Source: Amycolatopsis eburnea | GTDB taxonomy: Bacteria > Actinomycetota > Actinomycetes > Mycobacteriales > Pseudonocardiaceae | Reading direction: 5' to 3' | NCBI RefSeq assembly: GCF_003937945.1 | Contig: NZ_RSEC01000060.1 | Span: forward strand, 310,001-374,000 | Length of the DNA stretch: 64,000 bases | Shown here: piece by piece, positions 38,752 to 46,834 of the stretch | Numbering within the stretch: position 1 is the stretch's first letter | How the letters are laid out: every line of letters begins with the position of its first letter | Position numbers and translations under genes: made by a program | The notes under the pieces: generated by a model | Seen by the model: only the letters and a program-made list of their open reading frames with translations | What the model was told of the DNA's origin: nothing | Database searches by the model: none

Positions 38752-39563
38752 CCACACCCGACCCCGCCGACACCGCCCGCGCGATCGCCGCCGAAGCCGC
38801 CGACGCGTACCGGGAAGCGTTGGGAGAGCGCCTGATCGGCGCGTACCTGCTGGGCAGCCTGTCCTACGGCGGCTACTCCGCGGCGGCCAGCGACATCGAC
38901 GTGGCCCTCGTCCTCACCGACGTCCCCGAAAGCGACGAGGTCGCCCCGGTGACGGCCGCGCTGCAGGAGCGGAGTCCGTTGCACCGCAAGCTGTCGGTGT
39001 TCTGGGCCTCCCTCCCGGCCCTGCGCGAAGGCCGTGACGACGGCCGCTTCCCGGCGTTGGACCGCCTGCAGCTCGCCGACCACGGCGTCCTCTTGACCGG
39101 CCGCGACGTCCTGTCCGAGGTGGCCCGGCCGGCCGCGTCCGAAATGCTGCTGGAAAGCGCGCGCTTCGCGATCGCGGTCCTGGCGACCGACGAGGTGGCG
39201 GCCGAATTCCGCGAGCCCCGCCGCCTGCTGGCGGACAAGGTGTGGTTCACGAAGGCGGTGCTGTTCCCGGTCCGGTTCCTTTGCTCGGCAACGCTTCCGA
39301 CGGGCCGCGCGGCGAACAACGACGAGGCGATCGAGTGGTACCTGTCCCAGCCGGACACCCCGGCGGCCTCGCTGGTGAAGCTGGCGGAGCGCGTCCGGGC
39401 CGGCCACCCGCTGGAGGCGGCGGAGGCACGCCCGGAGCTGCTGGCGGGCCTGGTTCCGTTGTACCGCCACTACATCGAGGCGGAGACGAAGCGCCTGCGC
39501 GACACCGGCGCACCGGCGGACGTCGTGAAGGCGTTCGAAGACTGGGGCGACCGGCTGGGTTGA
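38748..39563 (+). CDS. Nucleotidyltransferase, AadA/ANT-like
   Basis: A 271-residue protein with the minimal nucleotidyltransferase core: YLLGSLSYGGYSAAASDIDVALVL, in pieces GS-x10-DxD, with SDIDVAL carrying the two metal-binding Asp. The C-terminal half is helical, as in aminoglycoside adenylyltransferases (ADHGVLLTGRDVL, LADKVWFTKAVLFPVRFLC). It starts at ATG 38748 inside the previous stop. Self-resistance or tailoring by nucleotidylation in the same cassette is an inference; many such proteins have unknown substrates. Confidence 0.78.
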   Translation: MTTPDPADTARAIAAEAADAYREALGERLIGAYLLGSLSYGGYSAAASDIDVALVLTDVPESDEVAPVTAALQERSPLHRKLSVFWASLPALREGRDDGRFPALDRLQLADHGVLLTGRDVLSEVARPAASEMLLESARFAIAVLATDEVAAEFREPRRLLADKVWFTKAVLFPVRFLCSATLPTGRAANNDEAIEWYLSQPDTPAASLVKLAERVRAGHPLEAAEARPELLAGLVPLYRHYIEAETKRLRDTGAPADVVKAFEDWGDRLG

Positions 39564-39585
39564 CCAATCGACTGAACCCGAGCAC

Positions 39586-41964
39586 TCACGACTGCGGCGT
39601 CGGCACCTGCGGGTTCCGGGCCGCCCAAGCGGCGACCTGGGCCCGTGAGTCGAAACCCAGCTTGCGCAGGATCCGGTTCACGTGGCCTTCCGCCGTGCGC
39701 CGGGAAATGACGAGCCGGTCCGCGATCTCCTGGTTGCTCCGGCCGTCCGCGATCAGGAACGCGACTTCGCCTTCCCGTTCCGTCAACGGCGTCGGGCGCG
39801 CCGGGTCCGTCGCCGCGGGCCGGGACGGGCCCGAATCCCCGAGCGCGTAAGCGATGGCCTCCGGGAGGCCGAACTCGCGGCCGCGGCGCACCGCCGCTTC
39901 GAACGGCCCGTCGCCCAGCGCGCGCCTGGTGCGCGTCTCGCATTCGCCGTGCGGGGCGCCGAAGTAGCGCGAGCCGAACATCGGGAAGCCGACCGCCTGC
40001 CAGATCGGCTGCGCCGAGCCCAGCATGACCGCCGCCGGCTCCCACTGTTCTCGGGCGGCCTCGGTCCACGCCAGTGCCTCGATCGCCAGCACGATGCCGA
40101 GCAGGTCGTGGAACGTGCTCTTCACGCGCAGGCAGTCCCGGCCGTGTTCGGCCGCCCGGTCGAGGTCGCCGCGGCCCAGCGCGACCAGGGCCTGCGCGTA
40201 GACGGCGTACGCGTGCGCCCACTGCTCGCCGTGGGCGGCGCCGGTCGCGCACGCCTCTTCGCACAGCCGGCCCGCGCGGTCGAGGTCGCCGAGGAAGACG
40301 GACGCGATGGCCAGCTCGATGCCGGCCAGCATCACGTTGCTGTTGAGCTCGCCGAGCTGCCGGTAGCGGGCCAGCGCCTCTTCGAACAACGTCTTCGCGT
40401 CGCCGACGTCGTCCCCGACCAGCAGGTTGCAGCCGAGCCGGTGCGTCGCGTAGGCCAGCGCGACCTCGTCACCGGTCCGCCTCGCGTAGGCGCGGCACTC
40501 CTCCAGCATCGCGACCGCGGCGGCGTTGTCACCCTGCAACGTCGCGACGTACCCGTTGACGCACAACGCTTTCGCCCGTTCCGCGTCCGGTTCGGCGGCG
40601 AGGGCGAGCGCGCGGTCGAGCCAGTGGCGGCCTTCGCCGAACACCCCGCAGCCCGCCCAGTAGAACCAGAGCGTCGAGGCCAGCCGGAGGCCGGTCCCGA
40701 GCTCGCCCGGCTCCGTCAGGCTGTAGTCCAGCGCGGACCGCAGGTTCGCGTGCTCGAGGCGGGTCCGCCGGAAGATGTCCGCCTGCTCGGGCCCGAACCA
40801 CGCCCGTTCGCTCCGCTCGGCGACGTCGAGGTAGTGGTCCCGCATCCGCCGCAGCACCGAAGCCGTCTCGCCGGACGCGGTCAGCTTGTCGCGGCCGAAC
40901 TGCCGCAGCGGTTCCAGCAGCCGGAACCGCTGCCGGTCGCCGTCGGCCTCGCGGATCAGCACCGACTTCTCGACGAGCCCGGCGATCCGGTGCCGCAGGT
41001 CCGCGGCGGGCAGCCCGTCGCCGGCGCAGACGCGCTCGGCCGCCGCGAGGTCGAAGCCGCCGGCGAACACCGACGCCCGCGCCCACAGATGCCGTTCGGC
41101 GGGCGAGCACAGCGTGAAGCTCCATTCGACGGCGGCGCGCAGCGTCTGGTGCCGCGGTTCCCCGCCGCGCTTCACCGCGCGGGGCAGCGCGAAGCAGTCG
41201 TCCAGCCCGGCTTCCAGCTCCGCCAGCGTCAGCACCCGCAGCCGGACGGCGGCCAGCTCGATCGCCAGCGGAATGCCGGCCAGCAGGCGGCAGATCGAGC
41301 CGACGCGGTCCTGGTTCTCCGCCGTGACGGCGAACCCCGGGTCGACCGCCATCGCGCGTTCGGCGAACAGCGTCAGCGCCGGGTAGCGCAGCCACGCCCC
41401 GCCGGCCAGCGGGCGGCCCGGTTCCGGCACCGGCAGCGGCGAGACCGGCCACAGGTGCTCGCCCGCCAGCGCGAGCCGTTCCCGGCTGGTCGCGAGCAGC
41501 CGGAGCCCGGGCGCGGCCCGCAGCAGGTCGTGGGCCAGCACCGCGCAGGCGTCGAGGAGGTGCTCGCAGTTGTCCAGCACCACCAGTGTCCGGCGGTCGC
41601 GCAGGTGCTCGGCGAGCACGTCCGCCGGGCTCCGGCCGGTTTCGTCGTGCACGCCCAGCGCCTCGAGCACCGTGTGCGCCACGAGCGCCGGGTCCTGCAG
41701 CCCGTCGAGTTCGACCAGCCAGACGCCGTCGGGGAACGCGCGGGACAGCCCGGCGGCGGTCTGCACGGCGAGCCGGGTCTTGCCCACCCCGCCGACGCCG
41801 GTCAGCGTGACCAGCCGCGCCCGCGTCAGCAGCTGCTTGACCTCGGCGACGTCGGCCTTGCGTCCCACGAAACTCGTGGTGTCCGCAGGCAGGTTGCCCC
41901 TCTCGCACCCCGTGCCGGCCTTGCCCACCCGTGAACCGTAGGGAGCGCGCCGCGGACGGGTCAA
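39586..41964 (-). CDS. Large ATPase-TPR regulator with C-terminal LuxR HTH
   Basis: A 792-residue regulator. NB-ARC/AAA-type ATPase at about 30-320 with Walker A LTGVGGVGKTRLA, Walker B LVVLDNCEHLL and ATSRERL. TPR-like repeats at about 380-690. LuxR HTH at the C-terminus (LTEREGEVAFLIADGRSNQEIA, in pieces, VISRRTAEGHVNRILRKLG). TTG 41964 lies six bases after GAGGGG; GTG 41928 is a possible shorter start. Related to LAL/AfsR-like regulators of secondary metabolism. It converges on the prenyltransferase cassette, ending 22 bp from it, so a regulatory link is possible. Confidence 0.9.
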   Translation of the reverse strand: MTRPRRAPYGSRVGKAGTGCERGNLPADTTSFVGRKADVAEVKQLLTRARLVTLTGVGGVGKTRLAVQTAAGLSRAFPDGVWLVELDGLQDPALVAHTVLEALGVHDETGRSPADVLAEHLRDRRTLVVLDNCEHLLDACAVLAHDLLRAAPGLRLLATSRERLALAGEHLWPVSPLPVPEPGRPLAGGAWLRYPALTLFAERAMAVDPGFAVTAENQDRVGSICRLLAGIPLAIELAAVRLRVLTLAELEAGLDDCFALPRAVKRGGEPRHQTLRAAVEWSFTLCSPAERHLWARASVFAGGFDLAAAERVCAGDGLPAADLRHRIAGLVEKSVLIREADGDRQRFRLLEPLRQFGRDKLTASGETASVLRRMRDHYLDVAERSERAWFGPEQADIFRRTRLEHANLRSALDYSLTEPGELGTGLRLASTLWFYWAGCGVFGEGRHWLDRALALAAEPDAERAKALCVNGYVATLQGDNAAAVAMLEECRAYARRTGDEVALAYATHRLGCNLLVGDDVGDAKTLFEEALARYRQLGELNSNVMLAGIELAIASVFLGDLDRAGRLCEEACATGAAHGEQWAHAYAVYAQALVALGRGDLDRAAEHGRDCLRVKSTFHDLLGIVLAIEALAWTEAAREQWEPAAVMLGSAQPIWQAVGFPMFGSRYFGAPHGECETRTRRALGDGPFEAAVRRGREFGLPEAIAYALGDSGPSRPAATDPARPTPLTEREGEVAFLIADGRSNQEIADRLVISRRTAEGHVNRILRKLGFDSRAQVAAWAARNPQVPTPQS

Positions 41965-41997
41965 TGCGAACCCCTCGGAGGTTGCAACGCCCGGGCG

Positions 41998-42459
41998 TCA
42001 GGCGTCCGGGATTCCGTACAGCGTCGGCGCGTCGCCGCCGTGCATCGCGGCCAGGCTCGTCCGGCAGGCCTGGCGGACGTCGCGGTTCGCCGCCGAACCC
42101 GCCTGGCCGCAGCGCGGGCAGAACAGGTGCACCGCGCCGGGCGGGGTTTCGTCGACGGCGACGTCGACCGGGCATTCGCAGCGGCGGCACCACCGGTGCC
42201 CGGTGGCGATCAGGACGTGCAGCGGGTCGCCGACGCACTGGTGGGTCCAGCACCGGTGGACGTAGCAGGTGCTGCGGGTGTGCGGGCTGAGGCCGTGCTC
42301 CTCGGCGGTGTCCTCGGCGGCCAGGATCGCCGCGAGCCGCCGGTCAGGGAGGTCGGCGTACCGGTCCCGGCCGCGGCCGGGAGAGGGGGCCGGCCGCGCC
42401 TCCGGGACGTCCGAGGGGGTGACGACCCGGAGGAGGGGACGCGGCCGGCCGTGCACCAT
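41998..42459 (-). CDS. Cys-rich zinc-ribbon protein
   Basis: A 153-residue protein. The first 40 residues are Pro/Arg-rich; residues about 68-125 contain four Cys pairs or near-pairs (STCYVHRCWTHQC, WCRRCECPVD, LFCPRCGQAGSA), which suggests one or two zinc ribbons. ATG 42459 follows GCAGGAGG at ten bases. No family with known function is recognised. It is divergent from the TPR protein by 208 bp and co-directional with the large LuxR regulator downstream. Confidence 0.6.
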   Translation of the reverse strand: MVHGRPRPLLRVVTPSDVPEARPAPSPGRGRDRYADLPDRRLAAILAAEDTAEEHGLSPHTRSTCYVHRCWTHQCVGDPLHVLIATGHRWCRRCECPVDVAVDETPPGAVHLFCPRCGQAGSAANRDVRQACRTSLAAMHGGDAPTLYGIPDA

Positions 42460-42667
42460 GGGTTCCGAACCTCCTGCGGACTTCTGCGGCACGTCCGAGA
42501 CTGCTCCGGACCCACCACGCACCGCACCCGTACAAGTACCCGACTCCATACCTGTCCGCATCACCCACCGCACCCGACGGACTACTTCCCGCAGTCGCGG
42601 CGGTCGCCACCGCGGCGCGCGGCGAGTAGGCTCCAGGGTCAACTCAGTGGTGATGCCGGGAGCCGTC

Positions 42668-43639
42668 ATGACCGACTCCGAGTTCGACTTCCGCCGGGCG
42701 ATCCCCGACCGGCCCGGTCCGCGGGACATCGAGCAGCTGGAAGCGCAGACCAGGGCGCTGCGGGCGGTGGACTACCGCAGCGGGGGCGGCATGTGCCGCG
42801 ACGCCGTGCTCGTCCGGATCCACCTCGGGCACGAGCTGCTCCGCGCGTCCGTGGCGGAGCCGGTGCGCTCGCGGTTGTGCGCGGCGGTGGCCGACCTGCA
42901 CAACCTGGCCGCGTGGGCGAGCTTCGACAGCGGCCACGTCGGCGCCGCGCACCACCACCTCGACCTGGCGCTGAGCCTGGCCGAGCACTGCGGGCAGGAC
43001 GACCTGGCCGCCAACATCCGCTACCGGCGCGGCCGGATCCACCTGCACCACGGGGCCGCCGACGAGGCGCTGGCCCAGTTCCAGCACGGCAGGCTGGCGG
43101 CGCGGCGCGCCGGATCGGCGCTGGCGGCGAGCATCCTGAGCGCCAACCAGGCGTGGGCGTACGCCGAAAAGGGCGACGAGCGGCTCGCGCTCGACCTGCT
43201 CGGCCGGGCCGGCGAGGAGTTCGAGGCGGCGGGCCCCGGCGAACCGCCGGACTGGGCGCGGTTCTTCACCGAGACCGACGTCGCCGCGATGACCGGCACG
43301 GTGCGCACCGCGCTCGCCGTGCGCGCCGGCCCCCGCCACGCCCCGGCCGCGATCGCGGCGCTGACCCGCGCGGTCGAGCGCTACGACCAGGACATGGCCC
43401 GCAGCCGTTCCTTCTGCCTGGCCATGCTGGCCACCGGCCATCTGATCGAGGGCGAGCTGGAGCGCGGCGCGGAGGTCGGCACCGAAGCGGTCGACACGGC
43501 CGAGACGCTCAAGTCCGTCCGCACCAAAGACCGCCTGCGGCCGCTCAAGCTGGAGGCGGAGAAGCACCGCGACCACGCCGGCGTCCGCGCGCTGGCCGAG
43601 CACATCACGGCGTTCGCGGTGAGCTCGACGCACGTCTAG
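42668..43639 (+). CDS. TPR-repeat protein resembling the sensor half of XRE/TPR regulators
   Basis: A 323-residue helical protein. From about residue 70 it has TPR-like pairs (NLAAWASFDSGHVGAAHHHLDLALSLAEH in pieces, AANIRYRRGRIHLHHGAADEALAQF). The pattern matches the C-terminal half of NsdA-like actinobacterial regulators, but no N-terminal HTH is present. It may have lost DNA binding or act through a partner. ATG 42668 is chosen; ribosome site weak. Its stop shares four bases with the convergent ECF41 gene (CTAG). Confidence 0.68.
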   Translation: MTDSEFDFRRAIPDRPGPRDIEQLEAQTRALRAVDYRSGGGMCRDAVLVRIHLGHELLRASVAEPVRSRLCAAVADLHNLAAWASFDSGHVGAAHHHLDLALSLAEHCGQDDLAANIRYRRGRIHLHHGAADEALAQFQHGRLAARRAGSALAASILSANQAWAYAEKGDERLALDLLGRAGEEFEAAGPGEPPDWARFFTETDVAAMTGTVRTALAVRAGPRHAPAAIAALTRAVERYDQDMARSRSFCLAMLATGHLIEGELERGAEVGTEAVDTAETLKSVRTKDRLRPLKLEAEKHRDHAGVRALAEHITAFAVSSTHV

Positions 43640-44514
43640 CGCAGGGTCAGCGGCGTCTCGGACTCGACGCGGGTGAGCTTCTGCGGGTTGCGCACGTAGT
43701 AGAGGCCGGTGATGCGCCCGCCCTCGACCCGGACGGCCATGACGCCGTCGAGCTCGCCGTCGAGGCGCAGGGTGAGGGCCGGGTTGCCGTTGACGACGGT
43801 GGCTTCGGTGGTGAGCGCGGCGTCGTTCTTGGCGATGCCGCCGAGCACCAGCCGCGCGAGCCGGTCGGCTCCGGTGACCGGCCGCGGCACGGCCTGCTTG
43901 ACGCCGCCGCCGTCGCTCATCAGGACGACGTCCGGCGCGAGGACGTCGAGGAGTCCTTGCAGGTCCCGGCTTTCCAGTGCGCGCTGGAACGACTCCAGCA
44001 CCGCCCGGGTCTCGCGCGCGGAGACGGTCTCGCGGGGGCGGCGGGCGTCGACGTGGCGCCGCGCGCGGTGCGCGATCTGCCGGACCGCGGCGGGGGTCTT
44101 GCCGACCGCGGCCGCGATTTCGTCGTACCCGAAGTCGAAGACCTCGCGCAGCACGAAGACGGCGCGTTCGGTCGGCGCGAGCGTTTCGAGGACGAGCATG
44201 AGCGCCATCGACACGCTCTCGGCGAGCTCGACGTTCTCGGCGACGTCCGGGGTGGTGAGCAGCGGCTCCGGGAGCCAGGGGCCGACGTAGGCCTCCTTGC
44301 GGCGCTTCATGGTGCGCAGCCGGTTGAGCGCCAGGCGGGTCGTGATCCGGACCAGGTAGGCGCGTTCCTCACGCACCTCGGCCAGGTCGACGTCCGCCCA
44401 GCGCAGCCAGGTCTCCTGCAGCACGTCCTCGGCGTCGGCCGCGGACCCGAGCATCTCGTAGGCGACGGTGAACAGCAGGTTCCGGTGGGCGACGAAGGTG
44501 TCGGTGGCGTTCAT
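43636..44514 (-). CDS. ECF41-family sigma factor
   Basis: A 292-residue sigma factor. Region 2 (LLFTVAYEMLGSAADAEDVLQETWLRW in pieces), region 4 (LAPTERAVFVLREVFDFGYDEIA) and the ECF41-specific C-terminal SnoaL-like domain are present. Hallmarks: WLPEP between regions 2 and 4, DGGG (SDGGGVKQA), and NPQKL near the end, variants of the WLPEP, DGGGK and NPDKL motifs. In this group the C-terminal extension controls the sigma factor instead of an anti-sigma factor. It lies 25 bp downstream of DoxX in one operon. Confidence 0.93.
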   Translation of the reverse strand: MNATDTFVAHRNLLFTVAYEMLGSAADAEDVLQETWLRWADVDLAEVREERAYLVRITTRLALNRLRTMKRRKEAYVGPWLPEPLLTTPDVAENVELAESVSMALMLVLETLAPTERAVFVLREVFDFGYDEIAAAVGKTPAAVRQIAHRARRHVDARRPRETVSARETRAVLESFQRALESRDLQGLLDVLAPDVVLMSDGGGVKQAVPRPVTGADRLARLVLGGIAKNDAALTTEATVVNGNPALTLRLDGELDGVMAVRVEGGRITGLYYVRNPQKLTRVESETPLTLR

Positions 44515-44539
44515 GGTCGGCTCCTTTTCCCGGCCGCGG

Positions 44540-44908
44540 TCAGACCGCGAACCGCCCCCAGGCGACGAACACGGCCACGGCGAGGTACGCGAGGTTCAGG
44601 AAGGCCAACTTCGCGCTGCCGTGCCGGACGTGGGTGATCATCGCACCGATCATGAGCAGCACCCAGCACACGGCCGTCACCGGCACGAGCACGGGCGCGA
44701 TCCCGGTCACCGCCGGCAGCACCAGCCCGGCGGCGGCGAGCAGTTCGAGCACCCCGAGCCCCTTGACGAACCCGGGAGCCGCCTCGGCGGTCCACTCCCC
44801 ACCCCGCGCGGCGGCCAGCTTCGCCTGCGGCAGGAAGGCTTTGCTGACGCCCCCGGCGAGCGCGACGAGCGCGAGTGCTCCGGCGGCGATCCACAGTGCG
44901 AGGTCCAT
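44540..44908 (-). CDS. DoxX-family membrane protein
   Basis: A 122-residue protein with four predicted TM helices (about 3-24, 45-68, 72-92, 103-118), typical of DoxX-like proteins: VALAGGVSKAFLPQAK, GLGVLELLAAAGLVLPAV. ECF41 operons normally carry a carboxymuconolactone decarboxylase, oxidoreductase or epimerase; here DoxX occupies that slot. A TGTCACA-type ECF41 promoter lies upstream, so it is probably the main target of the sigma factor it is transcribed with. The ATG follows AAGGAGA. Confidence 0.88.
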   Translation of the reverse strand: MDLALWIAAGALALVALAGGVSKAFLPQAKLAAARGGEWTAEAAPGFVKGLGVLELLAAAGLVLPAVTGIAPVLVPVTAVCWVLLMIGAMITHVRHGSAKLAFLNLAYLAVAVFVAWGRFAV

Positions 44909-44942
44909 GGCGGTCTCCTTCTTTCGGCTGGTTCGGCCTCAA

Positions 44943-44969
44943 GACACCGCGGTATGGACGGCTGTGACA
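44943..44969 (-). promoter_or_regulatory. Probable ECF41-dependent promoter of the DoxX-sigma operon
   Basis: Reading leftward, TGTCACA (44969-44963), a 16-base spacer, and TGTC (44946-44943). The ECF41 consensus I know is TGTCACA in the -35 region and CGTC in the -10 region, so this differs by one base. It lies 35 bp upstream of the DoxX ATG and would make the operon autoregulated. Confidence 0.6.
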
Positions 44970-44983
44970 GAGCATGACGTGGA

Positions 44984-45654
44984 TCACTTGACGGGCAGGT
45001 ACGCGGCGACGTCCGCGAGAGCGTCCAGCGTCCCGCGGTCGACGTGCCCGGTGGCAACATCGGCCTCGGCGACCACCATCCCGTAGCCGTCCGGGCGCGA
45101 CTGGTAGTGCAGCCCGGTCATCTCGACCCCCGCGATCCCGAGCACGGCGGCGATTTCCAGCGGCCGGACGTCACCGCTGCCCTGCACCGCCTCGACCTTC
45201 TCGAACTCCTTCGCCTGCCGCTTCGACCGGAACCCCACCCGCACTACGGAGATCACCGCGGCGTTGCCGTGGCCGTCGCCGACCGCGAGCAGCATCCGGT
45301 CCAGCGACGTGCACGGCGTCCGGGTCAGGAACTCCCGCACCTTGCCGGTCGCGGCCGCGACGCAGTCCCCTTCCCGCTCGAGACGGCGCACCTCGCGCTT
45401 GAGCTCCTTGAGCTTCAGGCGGCTCCAGGCCTCCTTCGGCTTCCCCCGCTTCGCCGACTCCCGCGCCTCGGCCCGCCGGGTCTTGAGCGAGCGCCCCGGC
45501 AACGAGTCGACGACATCACCGGCGGCGTTCCCGGCCAGCGCCTCGGACGCGGCCCCGGCTCCCCCACCGCCGCGACCACCACCCCCTTGCCCCTTCCGAC
45601 CGGGATGAAGATCCGGCGCCCGTCCTTCGTGATCCAGCGTCCCTTTTCCGCCAC
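44984..45654 (-). pseudogene. Conserved protein gene interrupted by a frameshift
   Basis: GTG 45654, five bases after GAGGGGAG, opens a frame reading AEKGRWITKDGRRIFIPVGRGKG, split here as AEKGRWITKDG and RRIFIPVGRGKG. The natural continuation (GGGGRGGGGAGAASEALAG, then SLKTRRAEARESAKRG) is in another frame, offset by one base. The switch is at the G-runs near 45582-45597. One extra G there would join them into one protein of about 223 residues, ending DVAAYLPVK. This is either a real 1-base deletion or a homopolymer sequencing error. The first segment resembles phage-head and ICE-type proteins; the C-terminal function is unknown. Confidence 0.62.
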
Positions 45655-45764
45655 GCAAGCTCCCCTCGCCGCACCGCGATCAACGCGGCACCCGGCGCGG
45701 AAGTTGCCCACCGGCCGCGACTGTCCGGGATCTGTCCACTCGGCGACGCCGTAAGGTGCGGAGC

Positions 45765-46397
45765 GTGGATCTCGGTCAGGTCTTCGCCGGAGTGCCCCGC
45801 GCCGGGCGGGTGGACGGTTGCGCGTACTGCTACCCGCAGTCCGACCTGGACCTGCTCGGCGGCGACCCCGCGCTGGTGCCGGACGAGCTGGTGGGCGCCT
45901 TCGCCCGGGAGGTCACCGACCACTGGCCGCAGGAGCAGTACGGCCTGGTGTGGCGTGGCCTCGCACCCCGGATCCTCGGGCTGCTGGAGGCCTCACCGGA
46001 CGTGCTGTTGCTGCGCGGTCTGCCCTACGCCCGCTTCTCGACATGGCCCGCCGAGGAGCAAGCCGCGGTGCGCGGCGAACTCCGCGCGATGGTGACGCGT
46101 GCGCTCACCGGGCCTCCGCTTGCCGCGGCGGATTTGGTGTGCGCCGCGGCCCACGTCGACCACGACCTGCGCCCCTGGCTGAGCCACCTCGACTCGCTGA
46201 CCGGCGCCGACGCGGAAATCGCGCGCCTCGCCCGCTTCTGGGCCGACGACTTGGCCGCGGGCGGCGAGCCGAGCCTGTGGTGGTTCCCGCCGGACCCGGC
46301 CGCGCCGATCCGCGATTGGCTCCACTCCACCGCCCTGCACGAGCGCCTGTCCCGGCTGGACGACCGGGACACGCTGATCGCCATCGCGCAGCTGTGA
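45765..46397 (+). CDS. Conserved hypothetical protein
   Basis: A protein of about 210 residues. TAAGGT at 45752-45757 places the start of transcription at 45764, next to GTG 45765, so I prefer that start over GTG 45756. The N-terminus has a Cys pair (GRVDGCAYCYPQSDLDLLGGD) that may bind metal with downstream Cys/His. The remainder is helical with many Trp (ITDHWPQEQYGLVW, PSLWWFPPDP). I recall similar actinobacterial hypotheticals but no function. Convergent with the next gene. Confidence 0.65.
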   Translation: MDLGQVFAGVPRAGRVDGCAYCYPQSDLDLLGGDPALVPDELVGAFAREVTDHWPQEQYGLVWRGLAPRILGLLEASPDVLLLRGLPYARFSTWPAEEQAAVRGELRAMVTRALTGPPLAAADLVCAAAHVDHDLRPWLSHLDSLTGADAEIARLARFWADDLAAGGEPSLWWFPPDPAAPIRDWLHSTALHERLSRLDDRDTLIAIAQL

Positions 46398-46409
46398 CCC
46401 GCCCGCAGC

Positions 46410-46763
46410 TCACTCGTCGACGCCGCTCTTCCACAGTGCATAGAACGCAGAGCGGGTAACGGGCTTGAGACCGGGTTCGGCGCCGTCCAATGCCTGATCG
46501 GTGAGTCCACCGGCGTCATCCTCCAGATGCCGCCACCAGTAGCGGTGAACTTCCCCGGACGAATCCAGCACGATCTGTTTGACGGCCGCCGTTTCGTGGT
46601 CGACGATGACGGCCTCGAACAGCCAGCGCGCTCCCGCGTCGACCAGACCTTCGTGATCCACATACTCGAAGTACCGGCGCGGCTCGGAGCCCTCGTCCAA
46701 ATCCCGATACCACGCGACGGTCGCCCGGAACGCCGCCTCCACGTCCGCCGGAAGATCCGTCAC
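46410..46763 (-). CDS. Hypothetical protein divergent from the giant repeat protein
   Basis: A protein of about 117 residues from GTG 46763, which lies six bases after the -10-like CATACT (46775-46770); ATG 46823 would add 20 residues but leaves only 11 bp to the opposite gene. Sequence: DLPADVEAAFRATVAWYRDL, then beta-like RRYFEYVDHEGLVDAG, WLFEAVIVDHETAAVKQIVL, and VTRSAFYALWKSGVDE. It has many aromatic residues and resembles small immunity-type proteins in composition, but no family match is claimed. Shares a 71-bp promoter region with the repeat protein. Confidence 0.55.
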   Translation of the reverse strand: MTDLPADVEAAFRATVAWYRDLDEGSEPRRYFEYVDHEGLVDAGARWLFEAVIVDHETAAVKQIVLDSSGEVHRYWWRHLEDDAGGLTDQALDGAEPGLKPVTRSAFYALWKSGVDE

Positions 46764-46834
46764 GACCTGAGTATGCCAGCGGTACAACGAGCACTTCGGT
46801 AATCGCGTTGGTGGGACTTCCATGATCGGGAACA

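Noticed and set aside
38265..39563. Longer frame fusing part of the diiron protein to the nucleotidyltransferase
   Set aside because: Upstream portion is out of frame with the diiron protein; ATG 38748 overlaps its stop and begins the nucleotidyltransferase.
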